From Alkalilimnicola ehrlichii (GTDB lineage Bacteria; Pseudomonadota; Gammaproteobacteria; Nitrococcales; AK92): DNA of 64,000 bases. The first letter of the stretch is position 1. Each line of letters opens with the position of its first letter. The translations under genes and the position numbers were made by a program. Below, piece by piece: positions 39,483 to 47,065 of the stretch. Below the pieces are notes generated by a model that saw only the letters and a program-made list of their open reading frames with translations, did no database searches and had not been told where the DNA came from. The stretch lies in NCBI RefSeq assembly GCF_003399765.1, contig NZ_NFZV01000012.1, positions 62,001-126,000 of the forward strand, given 5' to 3'.

Positions 39483-41599
39483 ACCACGACCTCCTCTAGC
39501 GCGTTATCGCGGGAGGCGGGCTCCCCGAGCGCAATCCGTTTGCCTTGATTCAGCTTGCTAATAATCGCTTCGGCCAACGCACCGACGGTTGCAGCATCCG
39601 CGAGCTCCGCCAACCGCAGATCAACGCTAAAGCGGTTTTCTATCGACTCCATCAAGGTCATCAAACGCAACGAGTCCAAGCCTTTTTGGATCATTCCATC
39701 CTCGGGCGATATATCCTCGGCCCGGGAGTCGGCAAGCCTTGCCACTTCGGCGATCAGAAACTCGACGACTACGTCACGGTCGGGAATGGAAGTCGCGGGC
39801 GTGGGATTCGCGTACTTCGATGCCGGTTGGATACGCTCCGATGCAGGCGACCCCATACTCCAAACGGCCTCGACCGTTGGCGTCATCCATTGCGCCCGGA
39901 GCGCTAATCGGTGAGAGAGAAAATCCTCCTTAACACGGAGGTGCTGTATCTTTCCGCTCGTCGTTCTCGCAACGGCTTGGTTGCTGACGAGCAGCACGGC
40001 GCCGAGTTCGACACCCAATGCTTCTCGCACCGCCCCCCGCACCGACGCGATAAGCGGCTGTGCCGCTTGATCGTCGACATGCTTCAGCGCAATGGCAACG
40101 ACCAACTCTTCATGCGTATCGACATCGACACCGAAGACGGCGATTGGCCTCGACTTTACCGCATCAACGGCATCTTCGATGGCCGTGGACACATCGGCAG
40201 GGTATATGTTGCGCCCGCGAACGATCACAAGATCCTTTATACGACCGCAAACGAATAGTTTTCCATCGGTAATAAAGCCAAGGTCGCCAGTACGTAAAAA
40301 CGGCTCGGTGGGAGATCCGCCGTTTAACAAACCGCCAAAAGTCGCTTCCGTCTGTTCCGGCCGCCGCCAATAGCCCTGCCCAATCCCAGGGTTACGGACC
40401 CATATTTCGCCGACGCGCGCCGGCGGCAACTCCGCTCGGGTGTTCGGGTCGACAATGCGGATATCGCTATCCACCCCAACCTGACCGCAAGACACCAAAC
40501 GTAGCCCATCGCGGTCCGACTCTATCACCTCGTTGGCCTCCAAGGCGGCCCGTCCGAAGCTTCGCGTACAACCTTCTCGGATATATTCGCCGCTGACATA
40601 TACAGACGATTCCGCCAAGCCATAACCGGCGAACATGGCGTCCGGATTCAACCCAAACGGCTGAAAATGCTCTACGAAGCGTTCTAGCGTACTCACCCTG
40701 ATGGGCTCTGCGCCGCTTAGCATGGTTTGCATAGAGCCAAGGTCGATCTCAGCCATATTTTTCTTGGGGATACGATCGATACATAAGCGATAGGCAAAAT
40801 CCGGTGCTGCCGTCACCGTCCCGCCGTACTGGCTGATAGCGGATAGCCAAAGCAACGGCCGCCGGACAAAATCCTCCGGCGACATCAGGTAACAGGGGGC
40901 GCCGTTGTACAAGGCCGACAACACCATGGCGATCAGCCCCATGTCGTGATACAGCGGCAACCACGAAACAAAGACCGAATGCCGGCTATTGCCAAACGTT
41001 CCCTGCATCATCGCTTCGTTGGCGACCAGGTTGCCATGGCTTAGCATGACGCCCTTTGGACTCGCGGTAGAACCGGAGGTGTATTGAAGAAACGCGAGAT
41101 CTTCGCGATCGATCGCGGGCGCCTGCCAGGCCGGACGTGCGTTCAGATCGATATCGTCTAAAAAGATCCACTGCAAACGCTCAAGGCCAGGTAAAGGCGC
41201 ACTCAACCCCAAAGCGGTCAGGGCTGCGCGGCTCGTAACAACAAAACGAGCTTCTGCATCGTCCGCCAAGGCCGTGAAACGTTCGACACGGCGGTCGCCA
41301 GTCGGCGGCGACGTAGTGACGGGTACAACTTTTCCATACAAACAACCGAAAAAGGCGCGGAGATAATCCAGTCCCTGCGGAAACAAAAGCAGCGCTCTTT
41401 CCCCCAAAGCCCCCTGTTTGTTCAAGTGAAAGGCTAAAGCACAGGCTTGCTGGTCTAATTCGCGAAAAGTTAACGAGTCGACCTCCCTCCCCTTATCTAG
41501 AAAACAATACGACAAGTCATTCGGCTGTTTGTGTGCCCAGTGCCTTACGCAGTCAACTAAGCTCGCTGCGCCCGTCATGGACAAGTTTTCCGTGGTCAT
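39479..41599 (-). CDS. Fatty acyl-AMP ligase fused to acyl carrier protein
   Basis: 706 residues. The adenylation core has FLQYTSGSTASPKGVMLSH, WLPLYHDMGLI and GYGLAESSVYVSG, the FAAL hallmarks that separate it from acyl-CoA ligases. The C-terminal subdomain holds RTGDLGFITDGKLFVCGRIKD. A short linker leads to an ACP at about 610-690 with its phosphopantetheine Ser in GLDSLRLM. The enzyme adenylates a free fatty acid and passes it to its own ACP, loading the assembly line. Chain length cannot be read. It begins 120 bases after the exporter gene and overlaps the following NRPS gene. Confidence 0.95.
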   Translation of the reverse strand: MTTENLSMTGAASLVDCVRHWAHKQPNDLSYCFLDKGREVDSLTFRELDQQACALAFHLNKQGALGERALLLFPQGLDYLRAFFGCLYGKVVPVTTSPPTGDRRVERFTALADDAEARFVVTSRAALTALGLSAPLPGLERLQWIFLDDIDLNARPAWQAPAIDREDLAFLQYTSGSTASPKGVMLSHGNLVANEAMMQGTFGNSRHSVFVSWLPLYHDMGLIAMVLSALYNGAPCYLMSPEDFVRRPLLWLSAISQYGGTVTAAPDFAYRLCIDRIPKKNMAEIDLGSMQTMLSGAEPIRVSTLERFVEHFQPFGLNPDAMFAGYGLAESSVYVSGEYIREGCTRSFGRAALEANEVIESDRDGLRLVSCGQVGVDSDIRIVDPNTRAELPPARVGEIWVRNPGIGQGYWRRPEQTEATFGGLLNGGSPTEPFLRTGDLGFITDGKLFVCGRIKDLVIVRGRNIYPADVSTAIEDAVDAVKSRPIAVFGVDVDTHEELVVAIALKHVDDQAAQPLIASVRGAVREALGVELGAVLLVSNQAVARTTSGKIQHLRVKEDFLSHRLALRAQWMTPTVEAVWSMGSPASERIQPASKYANPTPATSIPDRDVVVEFLIAEVARLADSRAEDISPEDGMIQKGLDSLRLMTLMESIENRFSVDLRLAELADAATVGALAEAIISKLNQGKRIALGEPASRDNALEEVVV

Positions 41600-41719
41600 C
41601 CCTCACCTCTCTGCACCCGATTCGCTCTAGTTCGTTCCGGCCTTGCCTTGGCGCTTTGGCCGGAACCCTCTGGCCAACTCATTCAGCAGGTTCAGACATC
41701 CTTAAATTGTCAAAGCTTC

Positions 41720-44092
41720 TTAACGCACCTCCGCGGCAACCGGTTCCCGAACAGTCGCTTGGCTCACCGCACGCGCTGGATGAGTGCCATAAAGCAGCAG
41801 CAACAGCACCGGCAACAGGGTCAAATCGACTAACAAAGCCACCGTCAAGACGACAATCGCCAGGAATCCGAAGGTTTGATTCGGTACGAAATCGGCAAAC
41901 GTGAACACACCGAAAGCGCAGACCAGCACCAAGGTTGTCACGGCTATAGCCGGTCCGACTTCCTTAACCGCCCGCTTGACGGCTTCCTCCGCGGCCAAAC
42001 CGTCCACGATGCCGCGCCGGAAAGCGCTGATGAAGTGAATGGTGTCGTCGACCGCGATGCTGAGGCACACCGTCATCACCACCACCGTGCCAATATCGAA
42101 CGACTTGCCGACGACAACCAACGCTGCCGCACCGATCACCAAGGGGACAATGTTCGGGATCAAGGAAATCAGGCCCAGGCGAACCGATCGCAGTGCCAAG
42201 ATCATCAACAAGCTGATAAGCAGCGTGGCCAAGCCAATCGACGTAAAGAACGAGTTAACGACATAGCCGTTAAGCTTCTGGAACAGCAGCATCTTGCCGG
42301 TGGTTTCGACGTTAAGCCCCATCCCCTCGCCGTATTCGAGAATTTGCTGTGCCGACCGGGTCGCGAGTGCGGAGTCATAAAGCGTCCACTTCACGCTAAT
42401 GCGGACGGCATCCTCCTCGGCCGTGATGCGATCCGATACATCCAACCCTTGCGGCAAATTAAGCGTGTAGAGGAATAGCAGTTGAGACAGCGCTTCTCGA
42501 TCGTCGGCAAGCCGGTAAAAGCTCTGCTCATCTCCGTGCAGCGAGCGATTCGTTTGCTTTAAGATGTCGACGATTGAAATGGTCTTTACGACACCGTCTT
42601 GGGTATCGATCCAGCTTTGATAGGCCTCAACCTGGCGTAAAAATTCCGGCTCCAGCGCTCCGCCCGGTACCCCAGTATTGATGACCACTTCCATACCCTG
42701 AGCACCATTCACATGCTCTTCGGCAAAATTATTCGAATCGCGAACCCAATGGCCTTCGGCGAAATACCTAAACGGATTGGCATTGACTTGATTATTCATC
42801 GCAACGGTTAAGGCCAGAACGATCAATCCGACAAAGCCTGCCGCTATCAGCTTTTTCTGACTGGAGAGAAAACCGACGTAGGCATGCAACCGCGGACCGA
42901 TACTCAGAGTATCGAGCGGAGCTTTACCGCCCTGATACTTTTTGGATCTCTCCGGTAGCAGAACCAGTAGTGGGCCGAGGAAGAAATAAATCAAGAACCA
43001 CGTCGCTATAGTCCCCAAGCCGACCACAAGACCAAGCTCGCCGATCGCTATAATGTTGGAGGTCATGAAGCTAAAGAAGCCGACCGCCGTCGTTACTGCC
43101 GTAAGTACAGTCGGCACCGCGTTAATCGCTAAGGCGTGCTGCACCGCTACCGGCTTGGAATAATTGTTTCGACGTGCGGCAAAGTAAGCATTCAGGATGT
43201 GGACCGATGTCGCAATACCGATACCGATCATAAACTGCGGCAACAGGGCGGTGATGTTCGATATTCGCACGCCCAACCAACCGGCAATACCCAGCGCCGA
43301 AACAACCGCCAGTATAACGAGCACCAGCGGGACCGCCGCCGCTTTGATACGGCGAAAAACCGCAATGAGTATCAACGCCATAATGAAAAGCAAAACAGGC
43401 ACAAATGCCTGCATATCGCGTTGCGCGCTTTCCATTAACGCGTGCTCTACCGCGACTCGCCCCGTGATGTGGAAAATATGATCGGGATCGCGATGACGGT
43501 CGATCATCTCCCGCACCGCTTCTATCACAGGGCCGGGAGCCGGGCTCGACAATTCGTCCCCCGGCCGAACGAAACCAATAACCAACGCGGTCTTTGCATC
43601 CGTACTGAGCAGGTACTCCGGAACGATTTCGTGCTGTAACGCGGCCTCGCCACGCGGACCGAGAAATTCTTCCGTGAATGGCCCGTCATCCGCAATCAGG
43701 GGATCCACCGCGATATCGTCCCCAACTGCTTCTACCCAGCGATAATTGCTCAGCGACTCTACCCGAACGACATCGGGCACACGCCACATTTCTTCCGTTA
43801 AATCGACTAAAAGCTTTGCGGTACGGGGGTTAAAAACGCCATCGGGATTATGGACCATTAAGACGACAGAATCGTCGTTAGCGAACCGCCTTTCCAAGGA
43901 CTCCACCTGGAGACGCAACGGGTCATCCTCATGAAAGTAGGCGCGGTAGGTCGAATCTGGGGCCAAACCTCTCAGACCCGGTACTGCAAATAACACTATA
44001 AGCAGCGGCACTAGCAAGGCCCGCCAAGGATGTTCAACAACCAGTTGGGCGAGCGTATTCGAGAAACCCGACGGTTTTCTTCCAGACACCAC
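41720..44092 (-). CDS. MMPL/RND-superfamily exporter
   Basis: 790 residues from a GTG start. Two repeats each have one N-terminal helix, a large periplasmic loop and five helices, the MMPL/HpnN layout with about 12 membrane segments. Sterol-sensing-like motifs are GIGIATSVHILNAYFAARR and SIAVDDTIHFISAFRRG. Such proteins move lipids or lipid-like metabolites outward with the proton gradient, often with a LolA-like periplasmic partner, one of which is encoded near the other end of this operon. First gene of the operon, so its promoter should lie in 44093-44639. Confidence 0.9.
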   Translation of the reverse strand: MVSGRKPSGFSNTLAQLVVEHPWRALLVPLLIVLFAVPGLRGLAPDSTYRAYFHEDDPLRLQVESLERRFANDDSVVLMVHNPDGVFNPRTAKLLVDLTEEMWRVPDVVRVESLSNYRWVEAVGDDIAVDPLIADDGPFTEEFLGPRGEAALQHEIVPEYLLSTDAKTALVIGFVRPGDELSSPAPGPVIEAVREMIDRHRDPDHIFHITGRVAVEHALMESAQRDMQAFVPVLLFIMALILIAVFRRIKAAAVPLVLVILAVVSALGIAGWLGVRISNITALLPQFMIGIGIATSVHILNAYFAARRNNYSKPVAVQHALAINAVPTVLTAVTTAVGFFSFMTSNIIAIGELGLVVGLGTIATWFLIYFFLGPLLVLLPERSKKYQGGKAPLDTLSIGPRLHAYVGFLSSQKKLIAAGFVGLIVLALTVAMNNQVNANPFRYFAEGHWVRDSNNFAEEHVNGAQGMEVVINTGVPGGALEPEFLRQVEAYQSWIDTQDGVVKTISIVDILKQTNRSLHGDEQSFYRLADDREALSQLLFLYTLNLPQGLDVSDRITAEEDAVRISVKWTLYDSALATRSAQQILEYGEGMGLNVETTGKMLLFQKLNGYVVNSFFTSIGLATLLISLLMILALRSVRLGLISLIPNIVPLVIGAAALVVVGKSFDIGTVVVMTVCLSIAVDDTIHFISAFRRGIVDGLAAEEAVKRAVKEVGPAIAVTTLVLVCAFGVFTFADFVPNQTFGFLAIVVLTVALLVDLTLLPVLLLLLYGTHPARAVSQATVREPVAAEVR

Positions 44093-44639
44093 GAGTCACC
44101 ATCCTTGTTACTTTGTTAACCGCCGGATGCGGCGTGACTAACTCATTAACGAAGTTGTCGAAGCCTAGTTCGACATCTAACAATGACTGAGACTAGTGGG
44201 GAGCCTACAAGCGCCACAACTATCAAAACTGGTAGGTCGACATTTTGGGGGGCTACAACCGGAGGCAGGGGTAAATCCCGATGCGATCCCTGGCAAATAC
44301 AGGGAGATCGGAGAACAAAGCGAATTAAGCCGGAACGTCCGAACGGCAGGCGTTCGACACAAAAACCGCTATTGGCTTTTGGCCGAAGAAGCGGAGAGAC
44401 TACGCTGTTAATAGGTGGGCTTCAAGCAATGAAATTCAACCCCATCCTTGCACGGCTCAACCGCTAGCAGCGACTGTGTTGAGAACGACGTGTTTGGTTG
44501 GATCGCAGAAGAACGTTGAGAATGGTCGACAGCTGCGACCGGGGCCGCGCTGCCTTTAGTTTTTACAAAGGGCTGCGAACATCGCCTTGCGGCTGCGCGC
44601 CAGTCGGTCCATAAGGGGCAAGAGACATTCAGCGTTTCC
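44093..44639 (-). other. Intergenic region upstream of the biosynthetic operon, no gene supported
   Basis: 547 bases between the exporter and cysE. Short open frames on the + strand (for example 44183-44467) have no recognisable domain, RBS or codon pattern and are not called. A weak bulged hairpin (44284-44310, CCCTG/CAGGG core) is present. The operon promoter is expected here, but I could not pick convincing -35/-10 boxes or a lux-box palindrome. No riboswitch class was recognised. Confidence 0.5.
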
Positions 44640-45431
44640 CTAACCCGACGGCTCTAATTGCTGATTCATGCGCAACGCGGGGGAGTCGTCAACGATCTGC
44701 CCTACCACCCTGGCCGGGACGCCGGCTACCGTGGTATACGGGGGCACATCGGCCAAAACAACGCTACCGGCGCCTATTTTGGAGCAAGCCCCCAGCCGGA
44801 TGTTACCTAACACTTTCGCGCCCGCAGACAGCAACACTCCACGCCCTACCTTCGGGTGCCGATCTCCTGTGTCTTTCCCCGTTCCGCCCAGAGTGACACC
44901 CTGAAGTATAGAAACGTCATCCCCAACCACAGCCGTCTCGCCAATGACTACAGCCGTTGCATGGTCCATAAAAACGCCGCGCCCTATAACCGCCGCCGGA
45001 TGGATATCTACCGAGAATGCCTCGGATATGCTGCTTTGCAGGTAGAGCGCTAACGCAAGCCTACCCTTACGCCAGTACCAATGAGCCACCCGATGAGCTT
45101 GTAGAGCATGAAACCCTTTATGATTCAAGAACGGCGCCGCAAAACCTTGCACGGCCGGATCGCGATCGACCGCCGCCGCCAAGTCCGACCGGACTGCCAA
45201 CTGAATCTCCGGTGCCGAGAACAAGGCCTTGGCGACAATCTCCCGCAAACTCATCGCCGGAAGATCCGGCGACGACAACTTATTGGCCAGGAGATAGGAT
45301 AGCGACGCCTCTAAGCTAGAATGATTAATCACCGTCGCCTGCAAGTAGCTCGCAAGAATAGCCTCTTCCTGCGCCAACAGCTCAACTTCGTCGCGCAGCG
45401 TTCGCCAGGTTGAACACTGAGTAGCACTCAC
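44640..45431 (-). CDS. cysE: Serine O-acetyltransferase
   Basis: 263 residues, close to the CysE family length. The N-terminal helical domain (TWRTLRDEVELLAQEEAILASY) is followed by a left-handed beta helix of hexapeptide repeats: IHPAAVIGRGVFMDHATAVVIGETAVVGDDVSILQGVTLGG. The catalytic Asp/His lie in MDHATA. The enzyme makes O-acetylserine from serine and acetyl-CoA, the committed step to cysteine. It stands between a LuxR gene and the biosynthetic operon, all on one strand, so it may supply the two cysteines used there. The tail lacks a clear terminal Ile for binding CysK. Confidence 0.95.
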   Translation of the reverse strand: MSATQCSTWRTLRDEVELLAQEEAILASYLQATVINHSSLEASLSYLLANKLSSPDLPAMSLREIVAKALFSAPEIQLAVRSDLAAAVDRDPAVQGFAAPFLNHKGFHALQAHRVAHWYWRKGRLALALYLQSSISEAFSVDIHPAAVIGRGVFMDHATAVVIGETAVVGDDVSILQGVTLGGTGKDTGDRHPKVGRGVLLSAGAKVLGNIRLGACSKIGAGSVVLADVPPYTTVAGVPARVVGQIVDDSPALRMNQQLEPSG

Positions 45432-45498
45432 GCTCCCTCTCCCCTGTTAACCGACCACGGAACCCCTAAAACGAGAGGCTCCCAAACCGCACCGCCTA

Positions 45499-45610
45499 CT
45501 AACAGGATGCGGAAAAGCCCATCCTGGACTTGTTTCGGCCCGCTACCCCGCAGGGCGCTCCATCAATCAAGTACTGACGTGCTCGTTCGATGCACGGCAC
45601 ATCCTGTGCC
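45499..45610. repeat. Small palindromic intergenic repeat (REP/MITE-like candidate)
   Basis: Two hairpins in the cysE-luxR gap: CAGGATG (45503-45509) with CATCCTG (45520-45526), and a perfect 7-bp stem CGGCACA/TGTGCCG with a 3-base loop (45595-45611). The words CTAACAGGATGCGG (start of this segment) and CTAGCAGGATGCTG (45615 onward, in the adjoining hairpin) are near-identical direct repeats. No coding potential is seen. Copy number elsewhere in the genome cannot be judged. Confidence 0.4.
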
Positions 45611-45656
45611 GCCCTAGCAGGATGCTGAAAAAATATTTGCAGCACCCTGCTAGGGC
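45611..45656 (-). terminator. Long hairpin overlapping the luxR stop codon
   Basis: GCCCTAGCAGG-TGCTG and CAGCA-CCTGCTAGGGC pair over about 16 bp with one mismatch, with an AT-rich loop (AAAAAATATTT). It overlaps the luxR stop (TAG at 45650-45652). Probably a transcription terminator for luxR, built from the same repeat word as the adjacent element. There is no T tract after the stem. Confidence 0.5.
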
Positions 45657-46387
45657 GTCAATATGCCTAAAGCAAGCGCCTTCGCCACCATGTGATATTT
45701 GTTTGCCACATTAAGTTTATGTTTTAAGTTCTTGAGATGAAAAAGAACCGTATTCTCCGAAATCGACATAATCATACCTGTTTCAGCGGCTGTCTTGCCG
45801 AGCATAACCCAACGCAAGACCTCAATCTCCCGAGGGCTCAAAGGCTCGGATACCTGAGCCTGGGCGAATAGATGCTCGACACGATTCTGTAGGTAATGTG
45901 CCCAAGCCTCGATAAAAGGGAAAGAGACGGCATGTTGCTCGACGCTCACCAAAGACAACATTCCTATACTGCCCGAAGTCCCGCGAATCGGGACGGTAAT
46001 CAAATTCGTCATCCCCATACCGAAAGCGTGCTCCCAGAATACGAGCACCTCGTCCACCACTCCCGGCTGCTCGCAAAGGAAGCGATCTACAAATGCCGAG
46101 TCCCAAACGGCCGGACGAACATGATGGGCGCAATATTTTATCTTCGGATCATTCTCCCGCATCCAATTCGCGTTAGGAGAATCTAAACTGACGTTAGGCC
46201 GGGAGAAAAAAAGAAGTTTCTTGTTAATGCCTAAGTACCTCGGCGGCATCCATGCATACTTAAATACAGGACAACCAATATTAGCAAAAACCGCATGACA
46301 AACATCGGCGATTTCATCTAAACTCGTGCACTTCTCAAGGGTGTCAACATTAGAGTAAAAGAAATTAGAAACTTGGCAATACATCAC
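45650..46387 (-). CDS. LuxR-family regulator with autoinducer-binding-like domain
   Basis: 245 residues. The N-terminal domain (about 20-170) has AHL-receptor features: a DP pair after an Asn (RENDPKIKY), a Trp in RPAVWDSAF, and GSIGMLSLVS. The stretch between the first Trp (NWM) and DP is shorter than in TraR/LuxR and lacks the usual Tyr. The C-terminal HTH is LSPREIEVLRWVMLGKTAAETG and SENTVLFHLKNLKHKL. No luxI-type synthase is in the window, so it is a solo candidate. It could regulate cysE and the biosynthetic operon downstream on the same strand. The signal is unknown. Confidence 0.87.
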   Translation of the reverse strand: MMYCQVSNFFYSNVDTLEKCTSLDEIADVCHAVFANIGCPVFKYAWMPPRYLGINKKLLFFSRPNVSLDSPNANWMRENDPKIKYCAHHVRPAVWDSAFVDRFLCEQPGVVDEVLVFWEHAFGMGMTNLITVPIRGTSGSIGMLSLVSVEQHAVSFPFIEAWAHYLQNRVEHLFAQAQVSEPLSPREIEVLRWVMLGKTAAETGMIMSISENTVLFHLKNLKHKLNVANKYHMVAKALALGILTP

Positions 46388-46697
46388 GGCATCCTGCCCT
46401 GTCGCCTAGACCTCTCAAGGCCCCAATTGAGCCGTTACCTCTCCACCTATCAAAACCTAGCAAGTCAAAGAACAATCAACCATTCCATAGCTCACCCCCC
46501 TAAAAACCAAGTATTACGCGCAGAACGGAAAACCCTTAAGAAAAAGCAGAAGTGCAATCATCTTTCCTCAACTTACCGTTGCGTTCAAGTCTAACTTTAC
46601 AAGCAAATATATTTCTAACTTTTTCAGTTTCTTAGCACTGCCCACCTCAAGTAAACCTAATGCTAGAAGCCGCGTAAAACCGACTGAAGCAGGAAAC

Positions 46698-46722
46698 GAA
46701 AAACCTCTCGCCCCCTGGCGAG
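46698..46722 (-). terminator. Isolated minus-strand intrinsic terminator in an AT-rich gap
   Basis: On the minus strand, CTCGCC-AGGG-GGCGAG (46707-46722) is followed by AGG and TTTTT. It has the form of a rho-independent terminator but no clear gene ends into it. A 70-codon GTG frame at 46752-46964 lies just upstream on that strand, without recognisable product. It may end a small RNA. The 46388-46697 part of the gap holds nothing else I can support apart from the expected luxR promoter. Confidence 0.4.
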
Positions 46723-46879
46723 CGATAGTCTCTTACCCTAACCCTCCAATGTTACAAGATAACACATATCCGCCATCGACGCGCCTCGACAAGACGAAGT
46801 GGGCCCGACCTCGACCATCTTGACATAACAAGATTGGCATAGAAGCTGCTTGGAAATGTACTCACAGAGCGGGAGATTT

Positions 46880-47000
46880 TTGTATACAACATAGCCTTCC
46901 GAAATACGCGACAGAATGGTGCGTTATCATCAAAAAACGCCCAAATAAGGGGCAAAACAAGCACAACATGTAGGTTGATCGCGCACCATTAATGTATACA
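46880..47000 (+). promoter_or_regulatory. Candidate operator region of the xdh operon
   Basis: Two copies of the palindrome TGTATACA at 46881-46888 (within TTGTATACAA) and 46993-47000, 112 bases apart. Between them is a 9-bp inverted repeat, AATGGTGCG (46915-46923) and CGCACCATT (46982-46990). The second copy ends 65 bases before the xdhA ATG. TGTATACA-type palindromes are typical operators for GntR (FCD) regulators; such a gene lies at 62308-62978. The link is inference. Confidence 0.45.
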
Positions 47001-47065
47001 CACACCTCCCTAGGACAATCTCTAAGGGCTCTCCCCCGGCAGCCTTATAAAGAGGAGCGACTGAA

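Larger units (their letters stand above)
20640..44092 (-). other. Biosynthetic gene cluster: FAAL/NRPS/PKS lipothiazole-type pathway
   Basis: Thirteen genes on one strand with overlaps (ATGA at four junctions) or gaps mostly under 100 bases, so probably one operon from the MMPL exporter to the phosphopantetheinyl transferase. Assembly-line order equals gene order: fatty acyl loading, Cys cyclised and oxidised, malonate extension, Cys cyclised, reductive release. Tailoring genes (dehydrogenase, methyltransferase), an editing thioesterase, export genes and a carrier-activating enzyme complete it. cysE and luxR lie just upstream. The predicted product is an alkyl-thiazole joined through a two-carbon keto unit to a thiazoline aldehyde or alcohol. 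The structure is inference. Confidence 0.85.

Noticed and set aside
44183-44467. 94-codon open frame on the + strand in the gap upstream of the exporter
   Set aside because: Low-complexity basic composition, no RBS, no recognisable domain, and a second overlapping frame looks equally good. Treated as noncoding.
44093-44639. Riboswitch or group II intron remnant upstream of the exporter
   Set aside because: Only a weak bulged hairpin is present; no conserved core of any class I can recognise.
46752-46964. 70-codon minus-strand frame in the luxR-xdhA gap as a protein gene
   Set aside because: GTG start without RBS and no recognisable features. Kept only as a possible small transcript in the findings.
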